Origin: a bacterium
GTDB lineage: Bacteria; Latescibacterota; UBA2968
Direction of reading: 5' to 3'
DNA length: 10,240 nt
NCBI GenBank assembly: GCA_027296045.1
Contig: JAPUJS010000323.1
Span: 1-10,240 of the forward strand
This document shows, piece after piece, positions 1-5,949 of this stretch (positions are counted from its first letter, which is position 1; every line of letters begins with the position of its first letter). A model generated the notes under the pieces. The model did no database searches. It saw only the letters and a program-made list of their open reading frames with translations, and was not told where the DNA came from. The position numbers were made by a program, and so were the translations under genes.

Positions 1-645
1 TCGAATCCATATAGCTGGCACCATCAAGATCAACGAAAACACCACTGCGCTGATCCAGGCCACGCTGGCTGCCGCAGTTCTGGATTCCTCCGCGTTGACC
101 ACATATTGCATACCGCCAAATGCGAAAAAAATACCGAACATAAAGGCCACATGACGCACTGCAAAGACGCGGCTGCGATCGTGATGATCAATGGTGAGTT
201 CGGCACCGAGCGCTTCATGTGGAATATCCCAGGCGGTAAAACCTGTGTAAAAGCCGGTCAGCAGGATGCCGATCCATAGATAAATCAGGATCCCATCAAG
301 TCCCGACGGCGGCATCCAGATCGCGATAAAACACACAGCCTGGAGAGGAATGGCCAGCATCAGCCACGGACGACGACGGCCCCACCGGCTCGAAGTTTTA
401 TCGCTCAAAAAACCGATGAGGGGATCAGACACTGCGTCCCAAAAACGTCCAACCGCAAAAATAGTACCCATGACGGCCGGTGCGATCAACAACACATCGG
501 TCGCGTAGTTCATATAATAAAATTGTATCATAAAAAGCGGAAAGGCCGAACCGACGGTCGGTAGACCATAGATGAGAAGTGTCCGGAGGGGCACACGATT
601 CTTGGGTTCAACGACGGATTCGGCCGCATCAGTTGTTTGGGGCAT
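1..645 (-). CDS. GPH-family (MelB-like) MFS symporter, N-terminal half, runs off the window
   Basis: The gene starts at ATG 645-643 and stays open for 215 codons to the left edge, so the C-terminal half is missing. The protein is strongly hydrophobic with about six membrane segments. The first begins near residue 22, after a short polar N-terminus. The loop between helices 2 and 3 carries DPLIGFLSDKT (residues 74-84) followed by RWGRRRPWL (87-95), the signature of the glycoside-pentoside-hexuronide:cation symporter family. The later IPHEALGAEL (141-150) is also typical of that family. Members sit in the inner membrane and import sugars or glycosides with H+ or Na+; the substrate cannot be read from this half. 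A purine-rich AGGGAGGA lies about 10 bases before the ATG, inside the end of the sulfotransferase frame. That frame's stop is only 3 bases upstream, which suggests one operon. Family confidence is high; substrate is unknown. Confidence 0.88.
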   Translation of the reverse strand, partial: MPQTTDAAESVVEPKNRVPLRTLLIYGLPTVGSAFPLFMIQFYYMNYATDVLLIAPAVMGTIFAVGRFWDAVSDPLIGFLSDKTSSRWGRRRPWLMLAIPLQAVCFIAIWMPPSGLDGILIYLWIGILLTGFYTGFTAWDIPHEALGAELTIDHHDRSRVFAVRHVAFMFGIFFAFGGMQYVVNAEESRTAAASVAWISAVVFSLILMVPAIWIR

Positions 646-648
646 AGG

Positions 649-1912
649 TTATGAGTCCTCCCTCGGGATATCAAATCGTGCTACATATTCCGCAAAATGA
701 TTTGTAATGCGCTCACGGTCAAACCCGTAGCGTTCCAATGCATAACGGTGTACACCGTGCTTGTTTGCCTGATTTTCGGCCAGCCACTGTATGATGCCAC
801 AGAGGTGGGCATCATACAGTGGCATCATCGAACGAAAGGTCGAAGTGTGCATGGATTTCCTTCATGGTTTTTATCGGATCGGCTACCAAATCCCGGTAAT
901 GAACATCGTAGAACCGATCGGGATTGGCCCGTGCGCGCACCTGTAACATCCGCTGTATGGCGGTGCCCCATTCGGTGAGCCATTGTTTGCCGATCGCTAT
1001 CGGATCGGGAGACTCCGTAAACATCAATCGCGTAACCTCGTAGACGCTACAGCTTGAGGCGATGACTTTCCACGGATCTCGATGCGTCTGGATGACACAG
1101 GCATCTGGAAAAACTTCCAGCAACGCATCCAATGCAAACAGATGAAAGGGACACTTCAACACCCAGTATGTGCCCGGATATTTCCATTGCATGAGTTGCA
1201 ACATGGTTCGATAGTACCGGTAGATAGGCACAAAATCGGCCTGCATGAACCACGCCAGATAATTCGGCACATGTGCCTGCACGCTCAGCACCGGACTTGC
1301 AAACGCGTTTTGAAACAAATAAAAACACTCATCGGCGCCGGTCGCTGTCATCGGATGGAGGGCGCGGAACACGGGGATAAGCCTGAAGAGATAAGCGAGT
1401 TCTTTTCGAGTTAGATCAATTCGAACATCGCTATGATCCGTAGCCGGATCTGGCGCGGGCGCTGGACGGCGAAGTTCCCAGGTCCTCGGCACCCGGGTCT
1501 GCGGATGTTGGACAAACAGATTATGAAGCATCGTCGTGCCGGTGCGCGGAAAACTAACAATAAAAATCGGTCTGGTAACAGGGACATCCAGAATTTCGGG
1601 ATGGCGCTTCAGTTCTTCCTGAACCAACAGCCGGTTCGAAAGTGCCTGAACGGTTTCGGTTCGTAAGATCGTGCGCCCCAGGAAACTGAGAGCGGCCTCC
1701 TCTTCATAGGCGCGCAGCAAAATTCGCATTGGCGTGAGAAAATCTTCATCGCCGAAATCGTCCAATCCTGTGGCCTTCCGTGCCGACGCCATGAGCGACG
1801 CTTCGGATAGATTGATCATGGGCAGGCCGATACGATTGCCCTGCGCATTCAGCCAGTTGGCCGAGCGAATCAACATGGGAAGCCGTATGTCCGCCGACTG
1901 TTTCATAGCCAT
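649..1912 (-). pseudogene. PAPS-dependent sulfotransferase (Sulfotransferase_3-like), frameshifted near the C-terminus
   Basis: The intact part, from ATG 1912-1910 (a second in-frame ATG is two codons on), encodes 366 residues to a TGA at 814-812. It has the 5'-phosphosulfate P-loop FPRTGTT (residues 121-127) and a 3'-phosphate-binding segment around RDPWKVIASSCS (278-289). Such enzymes move sulfate from PAPS to hydroxyl or amine groups. The family's C-terminal part, including KHGVHRY, is encoded in the next frame and ends at TAA 651-649. Removing 13 bases near 808-828 joins the two parts into one 416-residue protein with normal spacing before KHGVHRY, so I read this as one gene broken by a 13-base insertion. 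The shortened product keeps the PAPS site but lacks the last ~50 residues, so its activity is doubtful. No clear Shine-Dalgarno precedes the start. A sequencing or assembly error is the main alternative. Confidence 0.85.
783..823. repeat. Perfect 16-bp inverted repeat inside the sulfotransferase gene
   Basis: GCCACTGTATGATGCC (783-798) is the exact reverse complement of the bases at 808-823, with a 9-base loop. Within the right part, GGCATCAT occurs twice (808-815 and 821-828), separated by ACAGT. The repeat lies where the sulfotransferase frame is lost. The loop and left arm encode well-conserved family residues in the corrected frame, so the right side is the likely newcomer. There is no T-run after it, so it is not a terminator. 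Confidence 0.9.
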
Positions 1913-1920
1913 TTTATCTT

Positions 1921-2139
1921 TTATCTGAGATCGCCAGACAAAACGAGGGGGAGGTCAAAGCAAGTTGAAAGTTGCCTGTGAGGGAAACAGGATGGATCCA
2001 GAGCCATATGACCACTGCTGGCTACCAGCGCCTCATAGCCGACCTCCTCTAACATCGGGCATAGCACATTCAAATTGCTTGGTACATCATCCACCACCAG
2101 AATGCTGGCACCACTCAGGTCTATGGCAGTTTCATTCAT
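1921..2139 (-). pseudogene. Truncated response-regulator receiver domain
   Basis: From ATG 2139-2137, preceded by GGGAGAG at good spacing, the frame encodes 72 residues. Residues 13-18 are ILVVDD, the acidic start of a CheY-like receiver, followed by NLNVL, GYEALVASSGHMAL and then unrelated sequence from about residue 48. The part that should hold the phosphoacceptor Asp (LLDxxMPxMDG) and the Thr/Ser and Lys switch residues is absent, and I could not find it in another frame before the stop at 1923-1921. It aligns without gaps to residues 11-46 of the neighbouring cyclase's receiver, so it looks like a degraded paralogue. The tail from about residue 48 may be former upstream DNA of the sulfotransferase, joined by a deletion. 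It cannot work as a phosphorelay receiver. The frame stays open farther upstream to 2226, but that part is unconvincing. Confidence 0.7.
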
Positions 2140-2197
2140 GGCAAATCTCTCCCAAAGCGGAACGTACGAATGATAATTGTATCTACGAAATACCCTT

Positions 2198-3346
2198 TTA
2201 TGGTCCTTCCACATCCAACACGGCATACAGGTGAACCGCTTCCGCCAGGCCCCGGATAGAGGTCATTCCCAGATCCCGAATATCAAATGCATCCGGCCTG
2301 TTCAAGTGGCGATAGGTATGCTCGGTCAGAATGATGGAGGCATCCAATTCTTTTGTCAGACCTTCACATCGAGCCGCCAGGTTGACCGCACTGCCGAAGG
2401 CACAGGCGTCCATGCGCTCAGACGTCCCCGCAACCCCAATGGCCACCGGACCGGTGTTGAGGCCCACCCCAATCCGAATGGGCGCAGATCCCTTCTCTTC
2501 ACGCTTCAAGTTATAGTCCACCAGAATCCGATTCTGGATCTCGACCGCGGCCCGAACGGCGTTGTCGGCATATTGATCCTCCTCCAGCTTGAAAAGGGCC
2601 ATAATTTCATCGCCCACATACTGGTAAACAAAGCCGCCAAATTTTCGGATACCCGGTTCCATCACCGTGAAATACGAATTCAAAAATGCATAACACGCTT
2701 CGCAGGTGACAGACTCGGAAAAGGTGGTAAAATCGCGAATATCACAGGAAAAAATCGTGTAGACTTCCTCTCGGGCAAGTCCTTCCCGAACATCCATCTG
2801 TCCCTGATCGAGTGTGCGGGTAAAGGTTTCCGGTACAAATTTCCGAAACAACTCCATCTGGTTTTTCAGCGCCTCCGTCCGTTCCGCAACCCGCTGTTCC
2901 AGTACCTCATTGGCCCGTTCCAGTTCTCCGTTGGCCTGCTCTAACGCTTCCTGGAGACGCCGTATGGACAGGTGGTTTTCAACCCGGACCAGAACCTCTT
3001 CGATCTGAAAGGGCTTCGGAATGTAGTCCACCCCCCCCAGCTCAAACGCCTTCACTTTGTCAAAAACTTCATTTTGGGCGCTCACAAAAATGACCGGGAC
3101 ATCCCGGGTTTGCGCATCGTCCTTCAAACGGCGACAAACCTCATACCCGTCCATCCCCGGCATATTGATATCCAGTAGAATCAGATCGGGCAGTTTTGAA
3201 TGAACGGCATTGAGCGCCAGAGCACCGTTGGGCACCGGTCGTACGTGATATCCCTCGCCGGTCAGCAATTCCTTCAGCACCCGCAAATTGGCCAGAGTAT
3301 CATCTACAATGAGGATATCGCCTTTGGAGACTGTATTGTGAGCCAT
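2198..3346 (-). CDS. Response regulator with class III adenylate/guanylate cyclase output domain
   Basis: This 382-residue cytoplasmic protein has three parts. Residues ~9-125 are a CheY-like receiver with acidic D15 and D16, phosphoacceptor D59 (LILLDINMPGMDG), switch S89 and K111 (KPF). Residues ~128-168 are a heptad-rich coiled coil rich in Glu, Leu and Gln. Residues ~190-380 are a class III cyclase homology domain, presumably making a cyclic nucleotide when the receiver is phosphorylated and the coil dimerises. Metal-binding D202 (CDIRDF) and D246 (YVGDEIMALF) are present, as are the transition-state N322 and R326 (VNLAAR). The two purine-selecting positions are Q242 and C315, neither the K/D pair of adenylate cyclases nor the E/C pair of guanylate cyclases, so the product is uncertain. 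AGAGGG lies 6-7 bases before the ATG. No partner kinase is visible. Transcription probably comes from the divergent region to the right. Confidence 0.9.
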   Translation of the reverse strand: MAHNTVSKGDILIVDDTLANLRVLKELLTGEGYHVRPVPNGALALNAVHSKLPDLILLDINMPGMDGYEVCRRLKDDAQTRDVPVIFVSAQNEVFDKVKAFELGGVDYIPKPFQIEEVLVRVENHLSIRRLQEALEQANGELERANEVLEQRVAERTEALKNQMELFRKFVPETFTRTLDQGQMDVREGLAREEVYTIFSCDIRDFTTFSESVTCEACYAFLNSYFTVMEPGIRKFGGFVYQYVGDEIMALFKLEEDQYADNAVRAAVEIQNRILVDYNLKREEKGSAPIRIGVGLNTGPVAIGVAGTSERMDACAFGSAVNLAARCEGLTKELDASIILTEHTYRHLNRPDAFDIRDLGMTSIRGLAEAVHLYAVLDVEGP

Positions 3347-3451
3347 CAGAAGCCCTCTGTCAGGTAGTGTTTGAAAAGTCCTAAAGTTTATATTTTACCC
3401 TCATCCAAGAACAGTGCTATGCGATAACGCTACAAACGGAGCGACGACGAC

Positions 3452-3480
3452 TTGATACACCAGGATTTTGTATTTGTCAA
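3452..3480 (-). promoter_or_regulatory. Candidate sigma70-like promoter for the cyclase (leftward)
   Basis: On the minus strand TTGACA (3480-3475) is a perfect -35 box. After a 17-base spacer comes TATCAA (3457-3452), 4 of 6 for the -10. It points at the cyclase start at 3346, leaving a leader of about 100 bases. The -35 touches the left arm of the inverted repeat at 3479-3502. Confidence 0.4.
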
Positions 3481-3502
3481 TTTACCCAAGTCAGGGTAAA
3501 TT
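3474..3502 (+). promoter_or_regulatory. Candidate sigma70-like promoter for the dioxygenase (rightward)
   Basis: TTGTCA (3474-3479, 5 of 6) and TAAATT (3497-3502, 4 of 6) are separated by 17 bases. The predicted start near 3509 gives a leader of about 57 bases to the dioxygenase ATG. The inverted repeat 3479-3502 fills the spacer and -10, so a protein bound there would block this promoter. Confidence 0.35.
3479..3502. promoter_or_regulatory. Candidate operator: perfect 9-bp inverted repeat
   Basis: AATTTACCC (3479-3487) and GGGTAAATT (3494-3502) are perfect inverted copies around a 6-base centre, the geometry expected for a dimeric helix-turn-helix regulator. A further half-site, TTTTACCC, occurs at 3393-3400, about 85 bases away on the cyclase side. 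The repeat overlaps both divergent promoter candidates. It lacks a T-run and sits upstream of a gene, so a terminator is unlikely. No regulator gene is visible in the window. Confidence 0.5.
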
Positions 3503-3565
3503 AAGGAAAAGCATAAGCACTACCAAACGATTTTTCCTGCCTGTAAATGCACAAAAGGAGAACCC

Positions 3566-4387
3566 ATGGCCGTTCTAGAATCCGTCCTGAATGTGCTTTC
3601 AGAAGACCAGGTGGCTTTTTATCACGAACATGGTTATTTGCACATCCCCCAGGTCTTCACCGCCGAAGAAACAGAACAGATGGCCGAAGAGTTAGACTGG
3701 CAAATTGCCACCTGGGCCAATAAGAGCCCCGGCTGGAGTGGCCCCTGGCGCCGGGTCTACATGGACGAAGAAACCGAAAAACAATCCCAACTCATCGCCC
3801 TCCACGACCTGCACCGTTATTCCAGAGCCTGGTGCGATGCGGTCACCCACCCCCGGCTGGCAGGTGCGATGGCCGACCTCATCGGACCCAACGTCGAGCT
3901 TCACCACACCACCCTCCACGTCAAACCCCCCGAAACCGGTCACCCCTTCCCGATGCACCAGGACTGGGCCTTTTACAAACACGTTGACGGCCGCTACATC
4001 GACTGCCTGATTCACCTGGACGATACCCACGATGAAAACGGCTGTATCCGCTTTTTAGACGGCTCCCACAAAGGCGGCTCTCTGGAGCACATCACCCAAA
4101 ACCCCGACGGCTCCCGCTGTACGCCCCACCTGCCCACCGACCAGTACAGCCTGGAAGACACCATACCCGTGCCTGCCAGGGCCGGCGATGTGGTCTGCTT
4201 CTGCATCAACACCATTCACGGCTCCCGCATCAACCAGACGCCCCACATGAGGCGCCTGGTCCGTGTGGGCTACCGCGATCCCGAAAACGAACAGACCGCC
4301 GGCCAGTCCCAGGGCCGTCCTGGATTGATGGTCTGGGGAAAACGCGACCGCCTGCCAGAACAAGATCCGTTTCCTACAACCATCTAA
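3566..4387 (+). CDS. Phytanoyl-CoA dioxygenase (PhyH)-family Fe(II)/2-oxoglutarate oxygenase
   Basis: This 273-residue soluble protein begins at ATG 3566, placed by AAGGAG five bases upstream. It opens with LSEDQVAFYHEHGYLHIPQVF (about residues 11-31), the usual PhyH N-terminal pattern. The iron triad is visible: H131 and D133 in MHQDWAFY, and distal H218 in NTIHGS. R229 or R230 is placed to bind the 2-oxoglutarate carboxylate. ENGCIRFLDGSHKGG (157-171) is the family's conserved strand-and-loop. Members hydroxylate small molecules using O2 and 2-oxoglutarate and release succinate and CO2. The substrate is not readable, and bacterial paralogues are very diverse. The gene is 84 bases upstream of the MetE-like gene on the same strand, so the two may share a transcript. 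A 9-bp inverted repeat near its promoter suggests repression or induction by a small molecule. Codons are strongly C-ending, as in the genes to its right. Confidence 0.9.
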   Translation: MAVLESVLNVLSEDQVAFYHEHGYLHIPQVFTAEETEQMAEELDWQIATWANKSPGWSGPWRRVYMDEETEKQSQLIALHDLHRYSRAWCDAVTHPRLAGAMADLIGPNVELHHTTLHVKPPETGHPFPMHQDWAFYKHVDGRYIDCLIHLDDTHDENGCIRFLDGSHKGGSLEHITQNPDGSRCTPHLPTDQYSLEDTIPVPARAGDVVCFCINTIHGSRINQTPHMRRLVRVGYRDPENEQTAGQSQGRPGLMVWGKRDRLPEQDPFPTTI

Positions 4388-4471
4388 CCGATTGACCCGG
4401 ATGAAATTCTCAGAGCAGCTCCCTTGCAGATTTGAACTTCAAGTGTTCGAGGCCGTTCAGGAAATCGACAG

Positions 4472-5587
4472 ATGAAAACCCCCAGAACCGCCAGCCTGCC
4501 CCCCTTTCACACCCACGTCATCGGCTCACTTCCCCGTCCAAAGCTGGTGCGAGATCTGCTTGCCGATCGAGATACCATCCCTTCTGATGACTACACAAAG
4601 CGCCTGGATGACATGGTCGCCTTCGCCATCCATTTGCAGGAACAGGCCGGCATCGACGTCATCAGCGACGGAGAGTGGCGCCGCACGCAATACATCAAAG
4701 AATTTCTACAACGCGTCGGCGGCTGCGAACCGGTCCGCCCTTTCCGCCACCAGGGCGAGGACAAATACACCGACGTCATTGTCCGTCCGATGCAGGCCGA
4801 CGAACCCGTCTTCGCCCGCGATGCCGAATTCCTTGTTGCCCACACCGATCGTTGCACCAAATTCGGTCTGCCCAGCCCGTTCCTCATCGCCATTCGGTAC
4901 TGGCACGAAGACTTCAGCAAAGACGCCTATCCCACCCTCCAGCACTTCGTGGACCACCTGGTCGACATCCTTCGGGCCGAGGCCGAAGCTTTGGTCCAGG
5001 CCGGGATCGACATCGTCCAGCTCGACGACCCCGCCCTCACCTACTTCTGCGACCGAAAACTCATCGAACAGGGAATCACCCACGACGACCGGCTCCGACG
5101 CGACTGGGACATCGACACCCAGATCCCCGAAGCGGTCGCGGCCATCAACCGGGTCATAGACGGCCTGGAGGCCGAAGTCCACCTCCACTGCTGCCACAGT
5201 GTCTACAAACGCCAGAGCGACGTCTCCGGCGACTACAAACCCATCCTCCCCCGGCTGGCCGACCTCAAAGCCGACCGCATTAACCTTGAATTTGCCTACC
5301 AGCACACCGGCTCTGTCGACGATCTCAACTTCCTGCCCGACCACCTGGGCGTGGGCATGGGCGTCGTGGACGTTCGCAACGAACGCCTCCAGAGTGTGGA
5401 GGCCATTGAGGAAATCGCTGCAGCCGGCGCCCGGATCATCGCCCCGGAAAGAATCGCCCTCAACCCCGACTGTGGCTTTGCCCCGGATGCCGGGGAACCG
5501 CCTACCATCGACGAGGCCTATGAAAAACTCTGTAGGTTGTCGGCTGCTGCCGAGCGCCTGCGAACTCGATTCGCGAATACATCCTGA
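4472..5587 (+). CDS. Stand-alone MetE C-terminal-like zinc methyltransferase
   Basis: The 371-residue protein resembles the catalytic C-terminal half of cobalamin-independent methionine synthase (UROD/MetE-like superfamily) and lacks the N-terminal half. Landmarks are FHTHVIGSLPRP (12-23), GIDVISDGEWRRTQYI (60-75) and GIDIVQLDDPALTYF (178-192). The likely zinc ligands are all present: H239 and C241 in HLHCCHS, E273 in NLEF, and C334 in NPDCGF. These match the His, Cys, Glu and Cys of MetE, so a thiol-activating, methyl-transferring enzyme is likely. Without the N-terminal half the methyl donor may not be folate; short homologues act on other methyl donors or remain uncharacterised. The start is ATG 4472 with AGGA nine bases upstream, a modest ribosome site. 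It follows the dioxygenase by 84 bases and may act on a related metabolite, though that link is inference. The length is normal for the short family form. Confidence 0.82.
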   Translation: MKTPRTASLPPFHTHVIGSLPRPKLVRDLLADRDTIPSDDYTKRLDDMVAFAIHLQEQAGIDVISDGEWRRTQYIKEFLQRVGGCEPVRPFRHQGEDKYTDVIVRPMQADEPVFARDAEFLVAHTDRCTKFGLPSPFLIAIRYWHEDFSKDAYPTLQHFVDHLVDILRAEAEALVQAGIDIVQLDDPALTYFCDRKLIEQGITHDDRLRRDWDIDTQIPEAVAAINRVIDGLEAEVHLHCCHSVYKRQSDVSGDYKPILPRLADLKADRINLEFAYQHTGSVDDLNFLPDHLGVGMGVVDVRNERLQSVEAIEEIAAAGARIIAPERIALNPDCGFAPDAGEPPTIDEAYEKLCRLSAAAERLRTRFANTS

Positions 5588-5685
5588 TGAGCAACCTGGC
5601 AATCGTGGGGGCACCAGGTGCTGCGGCCCTGCACCATTTGTACCCGGGGCACGGCGCAAAGGCCTTCCACAAGGCCAAATTTTAA
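5587..5685 (+). other. Possible 32-codon ORF overlapping the methyltransferase stop (or GC-rich intergenic element)
   Basis: The methyltransferase TGA (5585-5587) overlaps an ATG (5587-5589), a TGATG coupling arrangement. The frame gives 32 residues beginning MSNLAIVGAPGAAALHHLYP and ends at TAA 5683-5685. I recognise no family. The stretch is GC-rich against AT-rich sequence on its right. It contains interlocking short palindromes: GCACC at 5611, GGTGC at 5617, GCACC at 5631 and GGCCTT/AAGGCC at 5661-5676. It could be a coupled small protein, the remnant of a longer gene, or a dispersed intergenic repeat. Confidence 0.2.
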
Positions 5686-5690
5686 ATTTT
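5661..5690 (+). terminator. Possible weak intrinsic terminator after the methyltransferase gene
   Basis: GGCCTT (5661-5666) and AAGGCC (5671-5676) form a 6-bp stem with a CCAC loop, followed by AAATTTTAAATTTT. The stem is short and the T-run is interrupted, so termination would be partial. Its position, 75 bases after the methyltransferase stop and before the parE promoter, is sensible. Confidence 0.35.
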
Positions 5691-5949
5691 CGCAAAACCC
5701 CACTGATCCAACCCCAAAATTCCCCTTGAAAGATGAACAAACATGCACTATATTAATACACCGGAATTTCTTATATTATAGTGTCATATTCCCCTCACTT
5801 CCCTTCGCATCAACACCGACAAATAGCGCTTCTCCTACACGCGCTTCTGTTAATCCCATTTTTACAGAATACGCCCAAATCCGACGGTAACCCTGCTGTT
5901 GTGTTGCATACCTGTTGTCTCCCCAACTAACCAAAAAAGGACCTGATGT
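5686..5949 (+). other. Noncoding region and leader upstream of parE
   Basis: Together with the possible small ORF, this makes a gap of about 360 bases between the methyltransferase and parE. It holds the promoter candidate at 5726-5754 and an imperfect inverted repeat, CACTATA (5746-5752) against TATAGTG (5777-5783), over its -10 and start region. About 190 bases of leader follow. The leader has no long open frame and no riboswitch I can recognise. AAAGGA at 5937-5941, eight bases before the ATG, is the parE ribosome site. Confidence 0.6.
5726..5754 (+). promoter_or_regulatory. Sigma70-like promoter for parE-parC
   Basis: TTGAAA (5726-5731) and TATATT (5749-5754), each 5 of 6 to consensus, are separated by exactly 17 bases in an AT-rich island. 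The predicted start is near 5761, about 190 bases before parE. The left arm of the CACTATA/TATAGTG inverted repeat overlaps the -10, so a bound protein or DNA structure could modulate it. Confidence 0.5.

Noticed and set aside
783..828. Programmed ribosomal frameshift in the sulfotransferase gene
   Set aside because: No slippery heptamer or typical signal is present at the switch. Deleting exactly 13 bases restores both frame and normal family spacing, which a one-base slip would not do because it leaves four extra residues.
3504..3538. AGGAAAA...TTTTCCT inverted repeat upstream of the dioxygenase
   Set aside because: Only 7 bp of AT-rich pairing with a 21-base spacer. This is likely by chance and weaker than the nearby 9-bp repeat.
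3566..4387. Ectoine hydroxylase as the identity of the dioxygenase
   Set aside because: It belongs to the same superfamily, but no ectoine synthesis gene is nearby, and general PhyH motifs alone do not support that substrate.
4675..5283. Arg/Pro/His-rich plus-strand frame within the methyltransferase
   Set aside because: It is a shifted reading of the same codons with no recognisable domain and no ribosome site.
4706..5740. Long open frame on the minus strand opposite the methyltransferase
   Set aside because: It is Val/Gly/Asp-rich, has no family motif, and is the mirror of C-ending codons on the plus strand, where zinc-ligand and family motifs prove the real gene.
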